Below, in pieces: positions 1 to 6,244 of a stretch of 15,066 bases of DNA; within the stretch, counting starts at the first letter, position 1; each line of letters starts with the position of its first letter. Origin of the DNA: Comamonadaceae bacterium (GTDB lineage Bacteria; Pseudomonadota; Gammaproteobacteria; Burkholderiales; Burkholderiaceae_C); the NCBI GenBank assembly GCA_947460065.1, contig CANHGF010000017.1, forward strand, positions 1 through 15,066. The letters run 5' to 3'. Under the pieces are notes generated by a model. The model was not told the origin of the DNA. It saw only the letters and a program-made list of their open reading frames with translations, and did not search any database. Position numbers and translations under genes: made by a program.

Positions 1-186
1 ATGGGCTGCGAAGTTGGTGCGGACCGCTTCGCTGCCGCGCTCACGCACGTTGTAAGCCTCGCGGCGGCTGTAGAGCTCGGGCACCGCGTCGGTCAGGCTG
101 CGGGTTTCGTCGGCCGAAAACAGGCCGGGGAAAAACAAATAACCCTCGCTGTCGAATTGAGCGAGTTGTTCGGGGCTCAGTCGCAT
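1..186 (-). CDS. PhyH-family (phytanoyl-CoA dioxygenase-like) protein, 5' part only
   Basis: This is the first 62 codons of a minus-strand gene that runs off the left edge. It begins MRLSPEQLAQFDSEGYLFFP, then GLFSADETRSL and further charged residues. The pattern of a short helix, then GYLFFPGLFS, then a helix starting with acidic residues is the typical N-terminus of the PhyH family of Fe(II)/2-oxoglutarate oxygenases, such as phytanoyl-CoA and ectoine hydroxylases. The iron-binding HxD...H residues would lie beyond the window, so activity cannot be judged. The start at 184-186 is supported by AAGGAG (complement of 195-200) about 8 bases upstream. The gene lies 63 bases downstream of the GntR regulator gene on the same strand, so the two may be co-transcribed. 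Family call is fairly firm; substrate is unknown. Confidence 0.75.
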   Translation of the reverse strand, partial: MRLSPEQLAQFDSEGYLFFPGLFSADETRSLTDAVPELYSRREAYNVRERGSEAVRTNFAAH

Positions 187-249
187 GGTGTGTACTCCTT
201 GTGATTTAAAGCTTGTGGTTCGGGCTCAGGCTTGTCGCGTGTATGGGCT

Positions 250-921
250 CTATGCAGGCACACTGCCAAGGGCTTGCGAGAGCAGCCGCGCCAGATTGCG
301 GCCGGCCGCCTGACCATGCTCGCGCATCAGTGTTTCGGCCCGCTCGGCCTGACCGGCCGCAATCGCGCCGGCAATCGCCTCGTGCTCGTCCCAGATGGAT
401 GCGCGCATGCTCGAGACCTGCAGCACCGCTCCCATGGCCCGACGGATGTGGGCCCAGTGAAGTTGCGCGCTCTGGGCGATCAAGGGGTTGCCGCTGGCTT
501 CATAGATGGCGCCATGAAAGCGCGCGTCGGCTTCGAGCATGGGCTTGATCTGAGCGCTCTTGAGCGCCTCGCGCCCCTGCCGGATGATCTCGGCGGGCAG
601 CTTGTAGCGGTGCTCGGCCGCCAGGCGGGCGGCCAGTGCATCGAGGGTCGATCGCACCTGGTAGATACGCTCGATCTGCACCACGTCCAGCGGCGCCACC
701 AGCACCCCTCGGCCGGGCGCGTCCAGCACAAAGCCGTCTTTCTTGAGCAAGCGCAGCGCCTGCAGCACCGGCTGGCGCGAGACGGCCAGCTGCGCCGCCA
801 CGTCCTCTTGCATGATGCGCGCGCCCGGCGCCAGCGAGCCCTCGCAGATGGCGTCCAGCAGGACGCGCCAGACCCTCTCGACCAGGTCGGGTGCGGTTTC
901 CAGTTGGATCAGACTGCTCAT
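250..921 (-). CDS. GntR-family transcriptional regulator, FadR/FCD subfamily
   Basis: A 223-residue DNA-binding regulator. Residues about 10-75 form the winged helix-turn-helix (SLAPGARIMQEDVAAQLAVS, then RQPVLQALRLLKKDGFV and the wing GRGVLVAP). Residues about 80-215 match the all-helical FCD ligand domain. The usual metal/ligand set is visible as D132 and H136 (DARFH), H180 (DEHEAI) and H202 (REHGQ), so a carboxylate bound through a metal is the likely effector. Length is normal for the family. It is divergent from the alpha/beta hydrolase gene across a 116-base gap that holds a strong palindrome starting 12 bases from its own start codon, which suggests autorepression. The start ATG (919-921) has no strong Shine-Dalgarno match. 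Likely targets are itself, the downstream PhyH gene and the divergent hydrolase; control of the large operon at 2282-15066 is possible but not shown. Confidence 0.92.
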   Translation of the reverse strand: MSSLIQLETAPDLVERVWRVLLDAICEGSLAPGARIMQEDVAAQLAVSRQPVLQALRLLKKDGFVLDAPGRGVLVAPLDVVQIERIYQVRSTLDALAARLAAEHRYKLPAEIIRQGREALKSAQIKPMLEADARFHGAIYEASGNPLIAQSAQLHWAHIRRAMGAVLQVSSMRASIWDEHEAIAGAIAAGQAERAETLMREHGQAAGRNLARLLSQALGSVPA

Positions 922-1037
922 GTCGGGCTGGAGTGTACTCTGTATACAGAATACAACTTTGGGCGTGGTGGGCGGCGAACGGTGACCCCGGCCCGGCTTT
1001 GTGCCAAGATCGCGGCCTGCTCATTCAAGGAGTTTTC
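922..1037. promoter_or_regulatory. Divergent intergenic control region
   Basis: A 116-base gap between the regulator gene (leftward) and the alpha/beta hydrolase gene (rightward). It must hold the promoter of the regulator and probably that of the hydrolase. Apart from the 22-base palindrome near its left end and the AAGGAG ribosome site (1027-1032) before the hydrolase, I see no convincing -35/-10 pair on either strand, so no promoter is placed. Confidence 0.5.
934..955. promoter_or_regulatory. Palindromic operator, probable GntR binding site
   Basis: A 22-base inverted repeat with one mismatched pair (938/951). The core TCTGTATACAGA (939-950) is a perfect 12-base palindrome, flanked by TGTA (934-937) and TACA (952-955). 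FCD-type GntR regulators usually bind short palindromes with TGTATACA-like cores, and this one lies just upstream of the gntR-type gene, between it and the divergent hydrolase. Bound protein would sit over the region where the regulator's own transcript should begin. The palindrome is seen directly; the link to this regulator is inferred from position. Confidence 0.7.
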
Positions 1038-1898
1038 ATGCCGCGACACGACCCCGCCTGGCTCGAACAGATGTACAACAACCGCGCACTTGTGCCGGCC
1101 TTTCCCCAACATGTCCAAGGCTGGGTGCGCGATTCAGCCCAAGCCCGCGGCCAGATGGCTTGCACGCTGGACCTGCCCTATGGTTCGGGTGAGCGGGAGC
1201 GGCTGGATGTTTTTCCGGCTGACAAACCCGGAGCGCCGGTGGTGGTGTTCATTCATGGCGGTTACTGGCGGGCGCTGTCCAAGACCGACCATTCCTTTGT
1301 GGCGCCGGCCCTGCACGCGATGGGCGCCACGGTGGTGGTGCCTGGCTACACCCTCTGCCCAGCGGTGACCATCCCGCAGATCACGATGCAGATGGTGCAG
1401 GCCCTGGCCTGGGTCTGGCGCAACGCAGCTTCTTTCAACGGCGATCCCAAGCGCATCACCGTGATCGGCCATTCAGCCGGCGGCCATCTGTCAGCCATGA
1501 TGCTGCGCTGCCAGTGGCGCAAATTCGATCCGGCCTTGCCGGATGGTCTGGTCGCTCGGGCTTTGTCGATTTCGGGGGTGCATGATCTGGATCCCTTGTC
1601 GCGGACGCCCTTTTTTGCCGATCTGCTTTTGACGCCCAAGGATGTGCGCCGGGCGAGTCCTGTCAATTTGCCCGCACCGCAGGCAGGCACGCTGTACGCG
1701 GTAGCCGGCGGAGACGAGAGTGCAGAATTCCTGCGCCAGACGCAGCTGATGCGCAAGGCCTGGGGCAAAAAGGTCGTGCCGGTGTGTGAGGCCTTGCCTG
1801 GTCTGAACCATTTCAGTGTGGTCGAGTCACTCTGCCACAGCGGCTCGCGCCTGAATCAGCTGGCGCGGGAGTTGATTGAGGGCAAGAGCGCCGCCTGA
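1038..1898 (+). CDS. Alpha/beta hydrolase, kynurenine-formamidase-like
   Basis: A 286-residue soluble serine hydrolase. Oxyanion motif HGGYW at 73-77, nucleophile elbow GHSAGGH at 144-150 (Ser146), probable acid Asp226 in GGDES and His258 in LNHF complete the catalytic triad. The HGGYW plus GHSAGxH combination is typical of bacterial/eukaryotic arylformamidase-like and related carboxylesterase proteins, which cut formyl-amide or ester bonds. The N-terminal PAWLEQMYNNRALVP stretch also fits that group. The frame is open upstream, but ATG 1038 is chosen because AAGGAG (1027-1032) precedes it by 5 bases and the family homology begins there. No tryptophan-pathway genes are nearby, so true kynurenine formamidase activity is doubtful; a generic amide or ester hydrolase is the safer reading. 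Its stop codon abuts the repeat region. Likely under control of the divergent GntR regulator. Confidence 0.88.
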   Translation: MPRHDPAWLEQMYNNRALVPAFPQHVQGWVRDSAQARGQMACTLDLPYGSGERERLDVFPADKPGAPVVVFIHGGYWRALSKTDHSFVAPALHAMGATVVVPGYTLCPAVTIPQITMQMVQALAWVWRNAASFNGDPKRITVIGHSAGGHLSAMMLRCQWRKFDPALPDGLVARALSISGVHDLDPLSRTPFFADLLLTPKDVRRASPVNLPAPQAGTLYAVAGGDESAEFLRQTQLMRKAWGKKVVPVCEALPGLNHFSVVESLCHSGSRLNQLARELIEGKSAA

Positions 1899-1918
1899 TC
1901 CATCGCTGCATCGCGTTG

Positions 1919-1990
1919 GTGGGAGCACCGCCCCCGGCGCGATGCGGCTTTTGATGAACCGCCGCATCGCTGCGAGGGCGCAGCTCCCAC
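1919..1990. repeat. REP-like hairpin 1
   Basis: Left arm 1919-1947 begins GTGGGAGCACCGCCC; right arm 1962-1990 ends GGCGCAGCTCCCAC. The arms are 29 bases each and pair with a few mismatches around a 14-base loop. The outer 8 base pairs (GTGGGAGC/GCTCCCAC) and inner 8 (CGATGCGG/CCGCATCG) are perfect. No T-run follows on either strand, so it is not a textbook intrinsic terminator. Confidence 0.8.
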
Positions 1991-2065
1991 ACCTGCCCGA
2001 ACCTTCGCTGTGTTTGTGGGAGCCTCCACACCTGCCCAAGCCTTCGCTGTGTGGGTGGCAGTCCC
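1988..2065. repeat. 39-base tandem repeat array A (two units plus a decayed third)
   Basis: Two units of exactly 39 bases (1988-2026 and 2027-2065), each starting CACACCTGCCC and containing CCTTCGCTGTGT, differ at several positions. A more decayed third copy follows from 2066, starting CACATCTTTGCCCCAGCCTT, up to the left arm of hairpin 2. Each unit joins the right end of one REP-like element to a GTGGGAG-like start of the next. Confidence 0.75.
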
Positions 2066-2096
2066 CACATCTTTGCCCCAGCCTTAGGTGGGACTT

Positions 2097-2167
2097 GTGG
2101 GAGCGCCGCCCCGGCGCGATAGGGCTTGTGATCCATCGCTGCATCGCTGCGAGGGCGCAGCTCCCAC
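2097..2167. repeat. REP-like hairpin 2
   Basis: Left arm 2097-2120 begins GTGGGAGCGCCGCCCC and right arm 2143-2167 ends GGCGCAGCTCCCAC. It is a second copy of hairpin 1 in the same orientation, with a left arm one base shorter. The right arms of the two copies are identical, while the left arms and loops differ, which suggests the copies arose by duplication of a composite unit followed by drift. Confidence 0.78.
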
Positions 2168-2246
2168 ACCTGCTTGTGGCGTCGCTGTGTTGGTGGCAGC
2201 TCCCACACCTGCTTGTAGCGTCGCTGTGTTGGTGGCAGCTCCCACA
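2165..2246. repeat. 39-base tandem repeat array B (two near-identical units)
   Basis: Units 2165-2203 and 2204-2242 start CACACCTGCTTGT and end GGTGGCAGCTCC; they differ at only one base (G or A in TGTRGCGTCGC). A truncated third start CACA follows at 2243-2246. The near identity points to recent tandem duplication, later than array A. The period and left half match array A. Confidence 0.82.
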
Positions 2247-2281
2247 AAATGAATCGCAGTCCGCGCGCGGGCTTGCTTGCC

Positions 2282-3253
2282 TCAGTCCAGCTGTATCCCC
2301 ATCTTCTTGATCAGCGGCCCCCAGCGGTTGTTTTCAGACACGATGTAGTTGGCCAGATCCTGCGAGCTGGAGGTCTGGGCGATGAAACCGAGCTCATTGA
2401 ACTTGCGCTGGGTGGGCGCGGCCATCACGGCCGTCATGACGGCGCGGTTAAGCCGCGCCACCACCGCCTCGGGCACCCGGGCCGGTGCCACCACCGCAAA
2501 CCAGGTGAAGGCCACCAGCTTGGGGTAGCCCAGTTCGACGAAAGTGGGAACATCGGGCGCAACCGGCGAGCGCACATCGTCGAAGTTGGCCAAAATTTTG
2601 ATCTTGCCATCACGGTGAAGTGGAACGAGCGTGGCCATGGCATCGACCAAGGCATCGACATGGCCGCCCACCAGATCGACCAGGGCCGGCGCGGTGCCCT
2701 TGTAGGGCACCTCGGTCATGTCTATGCCCAGGGTCTGATTCATCAGCACATTGACCAGCTGCGAATTGGCACCCGAGCCGGCCGAGCCGTAGTTCATCTT
2801 CTTGCCCTGCGCCAGAGCGTACTGGCGAAATTCGGCAATATTGTTAACCGGCAGCGATTTGCGCACAGCCACCCCTAAAGGCACTTTGACCGCCATCGCA
2901 ATCGGCGCAAAGTCCTCGATCTTGTAGGGCAGCTTTTTGTACAGGTGGGGGTTGGTGCACAAGGTGGTGGTGGTCACCATCAGCAGGGTGTGCCCATCGG
3001 GTGCGGCACCGGCCACATGCTGCGCGCCCAAAATGGTGCTTGCGCCCGGTCGGTTCTCGATCACTACATTGGCGCCAAGCGCCACCTGCATCTGTTCGGC
3101 CAGCACGCGCGAGGCCACATCGGTGGGCCCGCCGGCTGCATAGGGCACCACCAGGGTGATGGGCTTGCTCGGAAAGCTCTGGGCGTGGACGGCCGGAACG
3201 GCCAGTGCGCAGGCGCTCAGCCCACGGGTTAGGAAGCGGCGACGTGTAGACAT
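2282..3253 (-). CDS. Bug (TctC-type) periplasmic solute-binding receptor
   Basis: A 323-residue exported binding protein. The N-terminus MSTRRRFLTRGLSACALAVP carries a twin-arginine-like RRRFL motif, a hydrophobic stretch and a probable cleavage site after AVHA (residue 24), so it acts in the periplasm. The mature part starts with the family hallmark FPSKPITLVVPYAAGGPTD, followed by ENRPGAS and the later DAxVPT-type segment (APDVPTFVELGYP). Bug proteins bind small carboxylates and some other organic solutes. ATG 3253 is preferred to an upstream in-frame start because AGGAG (complement of 3262-3266) lies 8 bases before it and the signal peptide begins there. It is the last gene of the minus-strand run, 48 bases after an amidohydrolase gene. 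No TctA/TctB membrane partners are present in the window, which is common for Bug genes. Confidence 0.93.
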   Translation of the reverse strand: MSTRRRFLTRGLSACALAVPAVHAQSFPSKPITLVVPYAAGGPTDVASRVLAEQMQVALGANVVIENRPGASTILGAQHVAGAAPDGHTLLMVTTTTLCTNPHLYKKLPYKIEDFAPIAMAVKVPLGVAVRKSLPVNNIAEFRQYALAQGKKMNYGSAGSGANSQLVNVLMNQTLGIDMTEVPYKGTAPALVDLVGGHVDALVDAMATLVPLHRDGKIKILANFDDVRSPVAPDVPTFVELGYPKLVAFTWFAVVAPARVPEAVVARLNRAVMTAVMAAPTQRKFNELGFIAQTSSSQDLANYIVSENNRWGPLIKKMGIQLD

Positions 3254-3285
3254 AAGAATGACTCCTGGTGATAAAAGCAATGGAA

Positions 3286-3303
3286 GATGGGCGCGCCCCC
3301 ATC
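3286..3303 (-). other. Possible stem-loop between amidohydrolase and Bug genes
   Basis: GATGGG (3286-3291) pairs with CCCATC (3298-3303) around a six-base GC-rich loop. The structure overlaps the stop codon of the amidohydrolase gene. In the transcribed direction it is followed by only a loosely T-rich stretch, so it is more likely an mRNA processing or stability element than a terminator. It could separately tune the level of the receptor mRNA. Chance occurrence in GC-rich DNA cannot be ruled out. Confidence 0.3.
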
Positions 3304-4375
3304 AGGCGGGAGATGGCATGCCGAGCAGGCGCTGTACCGGCTCGGGCAGCCTGTAAAACCGGGCGGCGCTGCGGCCAAACAGCGCAGCTTTTTCGGCTGT
3401 ACTCGCGCCTGCTGTCATGCGCTTGAAGGCATTCCAAAGCACCACATAAGAAAACATGCCCTTGTCGACCGGGAAGTTGCTCTCGAACATGCAGCGCTGT
3501 ACGCCGAAGGCTTCAATACAGGTGTCCACATAGGGCTGCCACAGGCGTGCCAGTTCCTGTGAGCCTGGCGGCAGAGCCTGCTCATGAAACCGCGCGCCGC
3601 AGATCACCATGCCCATGCCGCCAAGTTTGACGCTGACATTCGGGCAGCGGGCCAGCTCCAGCACATCGCGCCGCCAGGCGGTAAAGGTGTCCTGCTCGCG
3701 TCCCACATAGGGGCCGACGCCAATGATGCAACCGAAGTGGTCGAGCACGATGGGCAGTTCGGGAAGGGCCCGCGCGACCGCGGTGAGCTCCGGAATCTGG
3801 CTGTGGTAGAGCATGGCGTCGTAACTCAGGCCGGCGCGCGCGACGGCGCGCAGGCCGGCGCGGTAGCGCGCATCGCCCAGCAGCTGCGCCGGCGCCGGCC
3901 GCAGCACGATGCCATCGGGAAAATGTGGATCGCGGCCCACACTGTGACGCACGCCACGAAAGCGCTGCGGCGAGGCGCTCTGGTGTGCTTGCAGCACCTC
4001 TTCGACTGCGTCGCCCAGCAGCATGTCGGCATAGCCGACGATGCCTGCGCACAAATAGGGTGAGGGCTCCGGCTGGCCTTGGTCTGCGACGATCTGCTCG
4101 ATGTGCTCGGTCTCGCCCACGCAGCGCAAATGCTCGGGGCCGCTGTCGCGGTAGGCGTGGTGGGCCTGCACCAGTACGGTGGCGACCACCTTGTGGCCGC
4201 TGCACACATCGCTGCGCAGCTCAGGCAGTCCGTAGGGGTGACCGTCCTGGGCCCAAATATGGTGGTGAGGATCGACGATGGGCAGATCAGGTGCCAGGAT
4301 GTCCTCCTGTACGCGAGCCAGCCAGTCGGGCCGAGGGGGCGGGTAGCTCAGCTTGCCGGTGACGTCCAGGGCCAT
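3302..4375 (-). CDS. Amidohydrolase-2 family metal-dependent hydrolase (LigI/PDC-lactonase-like)
   Basis: A 357-residue TIM-barrel enzyme of the amidohydrolase superfamily. The metal-binding HxH is seen as H37 and H39 in VDPHHHIW, with further candidate active-site residues H191 (LYHSQ), H213 (VLDHFG) and the C-terminal Asp304 in SNFPVDK. The MFESNFPVDK segment followed by FGRSAARFYRL is characteristic of the Amidohydro_2 group that includes 2-pyrone-4,6-dicarboxylate lactonase and related lactonases and decarboxylases. It would act in the cytoplasm on a lactone, an amide or a cyclic carboxylate. A short AAGGAT ribosome site precedes ATG 4375. It sits between a crotonase gene and a Bug receptor gene, consistent with a catabolic step on a small organic acid. 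Exact substrate unknown. Confidence 0.87.
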   Translation of the reverse strand: MALDVTGKLSYPPPRPDWLARVQEDILAPDLPIVDPHHHIWAQDGHPYGLPELRSDVCSGHKVVATVLVQAHHAYRDSGPEHLRCVGETEHIEQIVADQGQPEPSPYLCAGIVGYADMLLGDAVEEVLQAHQSASPQRFRGVRHSVGRDPHFPDGIVLRPAPAQLLGDARYRAGLRAVARAGLSYDAMLYHSQIPELTAVARALPELPIVLDHFGCIIGVGPYVGREQDTFTAWRRDVLELARCPNVSVKLGGMGMVICGARFHEQALPPGSQELARLWQPYVDTCIEAFGVQRCMFESNFPVDKGMFSYVVLWNAFKRMTAGASTAEKAALFGRSAARFYRLPEPVQRLLGMPSPA

Positions 4376-4418
4376 GGGGATCCTTCAGTGGGGGGCTGGC
4401 CGGACGGGACGCATGGGC

Positions 4419-5213
4419 TCAGCGGTCTTGCAATTGCGGCGGGCGCCGCTCAAGGAAGGCGCGCACGCCCTCGGCGCTGTCGGCCTTGGCCACCAGTTGG
4501 GCCGACATGGCCTGGGCGTCCAGATAAGCCTGCATCCAGCCCTTGCCTTCGAGGGCGATGCAGGCGGCTTTGCGGGCCCGCAGCGCCGGCAGGCTTTTGC
4601 TGGCAATTTGCGATGCCATATCCAGCGCACGAGGCATGACCTGCTCGGGCTCGACCACTGCGTTGAAAAAACCGGTGGACTCGAGCTCGCCGGCGCTGAA
4701 CTTGCGGCCGGTATAGAGCATTTCTCTGACCTTGGCCTCGGGCATTTTGAGCAGGGCCATCAGCCCCGCGCCGCCGGCGACCAATCCGTAGTCGATTTCC
4801 GGGCAGGCGAACAGCGCTTTGTTCGATGCAATGCGCAGATCGCACAGCCCGGCCAGGATGAAACCGATGCCGATGGCATGGCCGTTGATGGCGGCGATCA
4901 CTGGCCGATCGAGTTGGTAAAAGCCCGGCAGGCGTTCATTGATGAAGGCGTAACGCTCCTTGCGCTTGGCCGTATCCATGCCGACAAAATCCTTGAGGTC
5001 GGCGCCGCCGCACCAGGCGCGGCTGCTCTCGGGCGCGGTCAGAATGAGCACGCGGATCTGCTCGCTTTGCTGCACATGCTCGACCAGCCGGCCGATGTCT
5101 TCATAGACCGACAGCGACACACTGTTGACCGGCCGGCGTGAGAACACTACTGTGCCCACGCCTTGCTCGGACACGCTCAGGTGCAGGCTGCCGATTTGCT
5201 GGGAATCGCTCAT
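4419..5213 (-). CDS. Enoyl-CoA hydratase/isomerase (crotonase) family protein
   Basis: A 264-residue crotonase-fold protein acting on acyl-CoA thioesters. The two oxyanion-hole regions are clear: WCGGADLKDF (67-76) and NGHAIGIGFILAGLCDLRIA (110-129). Of the two catalytic glutamates of classical enoyl-CoA hydratase, the second is kept (Glu139 in CPEI) but the first is replaced by Ile119. It may therefore be an isomerase, hydrolase or lyase rather than a simple hydratase. The N-terminal RRPVNSVSL is an unusual version of the usual RPxxxNAL motif. The gene starts 7 bases after the alcohol dehydrogenase stop, so the pair is probably translationally linked. Family assignment is firm; reaction is open. 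Confidence 0.88.
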   Translation of the reverse strand: MSDSQQIGSLHLSVSEQGVGTVVFSRRPVNSVSLSVYEDIGRLVEHVQQSEQIRVLILTAPESSRAWCGGADLKDFVGMDTAKRKERYAFINERLPGFYQLDRPVIAAINGHAIGIGFILAGLCDLRIASNKALFACPEIDYGLVAGGAGLMALLKMPEAKVREMLYTGRKFSAGELESTGFFNAVVEPEQVMPRALDMASQIASKSLPALRARKAACIALEGKGWMQAYLDAQAMSAQLVAKADSAEGVRAFLERRPPQLQDR

Positions 5214-5220
5214 AACGAAC

Positions 5221-6243
5221 TCACTGGTGGGTGAGCACCACCCGGCCGGCGGCGCTGCCTTGGGCCAGCAGGCTGTGGGCCTCGGCAGCTTGCTCGATCG
5301 GCAGGCTGTGGGCGATGCGCGGTTTGATCTGCCCGCGCGCCACCAGATCGATCACGCGTTGCAGGTCGGCCACCAGCGCGTGGCCGCTGCCGACAATTTC
5401 TACCTCGCGCAAGATGGGAATGGCTGGGTTGAGTTGCACGTTGCCGGGCTGCACATTGCCGACCATCACCAGCCGGCTGCCGGCGCTCAGGCTGCGCATG
5501 CTGGCGGCAAAGGTGGGAGCACCCGCGATTTCGATCACCGCGTCGACGCCGCGGCCTTCGGTGATCTCGCGGGCGCCCTTGTGAAAGTCGCTGCCGCTCA
5601 GCACATGGTCGGCGCCGGCATTCTTGAGCAGCTCGCTCTTGTGCTCGGAGCTGGTGATGGCCACGACCCTGTAGCCCATGAGCTTTGCCAGCTCCACCGT
5701 GTGGATGCCCACGCCGCCGGTGGCCGCGGTGATCAGGACGGTGTCGCCCGGCTGCAGCCGGGCCCGCCCGAGGGCGTGAAAGCCGGTGCCGACGGCGCAG
5801 CTGAGGATGGCGCCGGTGCTCAGGTCGATGGTCTCGGGCAGGCGCACTGCGTTGCGCGGGCTGGCGATGACGAACTGGCCGTAGCCGCCGGAAATATCCT
5901 CGCCATAAAAGCCCGGCCCGCTGCGGCACAGGTTGTCGCGGCCAGCGCGGCAGGTCGGGCAGGTGCCGCAGGAAATGCGTTGGGTCAGGGCCACCCGGTC
6001 GCCGGGCGCAAATTGTTTGATCAGGGGGCCGACTTCCTCGACCACACCGGCAATCTCATGGCCCATCACGCAGGGCAGACGGGTGCCTGGGAAGTGACCC
6101 TGGCGGTTGAGCAGATCGTGGCCACAGACGCCGCAGGCATGGGTGCGCACCAGCATCTGGTCGGCCAGATAGCGGGGCGTGGGTACCTCAGCCTGGTGCA
6201 GTACCTCGGGCCCGCCGAATCGGGTGAACAGCCCAGCCTTCAT
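5221..6243 (-). CDS. Zinc-dependent alcohol dehydrogenase (MDR superfamily)
   Basis: A 340-residue medium-chain dehydrogenase/reductase. Catalytic zinc ligands are seen as C40 (GVCGHD) and H62/E63 (MGHEIAG); the structural zinc site is the four cysteines C92, C95, C98 and C106 (CGTCPTC...C). The Rossmann dinucleotide motif TAATGGVGIHTVELAK lies mid-protein. It should oxidise a secondary or primary hydroxyl (or reduce the ketone) with NAD(P) in the cytoplasm. Its stop is 7 bases before the crotonase start, and its ATG follows the preceding amidohydrolase stop by a single base, so all three are tightly coupled. In this setting it may oxidise a hydroxyacyl-CoA or a free alcohol intermediate. Substrate and cofactor are not determined from sequence. 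Confidence 0.92.
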   Translation of the reverse strand: MKAGLFTRFGGPEVLHQAEVPTPRYLADQMLVRTHACGVCGHDLLNRQGHFPGTRLPCVMGHEIAGVVEEVGPLIKQFAPGDRVALTQRISCGTCPTCRAGRDNLCRSGPGFYGEDISGGYGQFVIASPRNAVRLPETIDLSTGAILSCAVGTGFHALGRARLQPGDTVLITAATGGVGIHTVELAKLMGYRVVAITSSEHKSELLKNAGADHVLSGSDFHKGAREITEGRGVDAVIEIAGAPTFAASMRSLSAGSRLVMVGNVQPGNVQLNPAIPILREVEIVGSGHALVADLQRVIDLVARGQIKPRIAHSLPIEQAAEAHSLLAQGSAAGRVVLTHQ

Positions 6244-6244
6244 G

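Larger units (their letters stand above)
1899..2281. repeat. Non-coding convergent spacer filled with REP-like and 39-base repeats
   Basis: These 383 bases separate the 3' ends of the plus-strand hydrolase and the minus-strand Bug gene. The sequence is dominated by the word GTGGGAGC and its complement GCTCCCAC and holds two long imperfect hairpins and two short tandem arrays with a 39-base period, listed separately. A 33-base segment (1964-1996) recurs exactly at 2141-2173, and a 19-base segment TGATCCATCGCTGCATCGC occurs at 1896-1914 and 2129-2147. Such elements are typical of REP/BIME-type intergenic repeats of proteobacteria. Placed between converging genes, the hairpins may stop transcription or protect 3' ends of both mRNAs. 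Frames crossing the region are open only because 39 is a multiple of three. Confidence 0.85.

Noticed and set aside
891..1037. Upstream extension of the hydrolase reading frame
   Set aside because: It would overlap the regulator start and the operator, has no family homology, and the good ribosome site is at 1027-1032.
232..1368. A 378-codon plus-strand open frame across the GntR gene and its control region
   Set aside because: It is antisense to the regulator and out of frame with the hydrolase that it runs into; no domain is visible.
1919..2167. Insertion sequence ends or classical intrinsic terminators
   Set aside because: No transposase gene or target-site duplication is visible, and the hairpins lack a following T-run on either strand.
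1988..2246. Possible CRISPR-like array
   Set aside because: Units of 39 bases are directly adjacent with no unique spacers, and they are mixed with hairpins; no cas genes nearby.
1813..2247. A minus-strand open frame encoding 13-residue repeats such as VWELPPTQRR
   Set aside because: The repeats arise because the DNA period (39) is divisible by three. The frame begins with TTG without a ribosome site, crosses both hairpins and runs antisense into the hydrolase 3' end. A repeat protein is not supported.
5221..6243. Assignment of the zinc dehydrogenase and neighbouring crotonase as the Had/Oah pair of anaerobic benzoyl-CoA degradation
   Set aside because: The crotonase (264 residues) is much shorter than Oah-type hydrolases, and no benzoyl-CoA reductase genes are present in the window.
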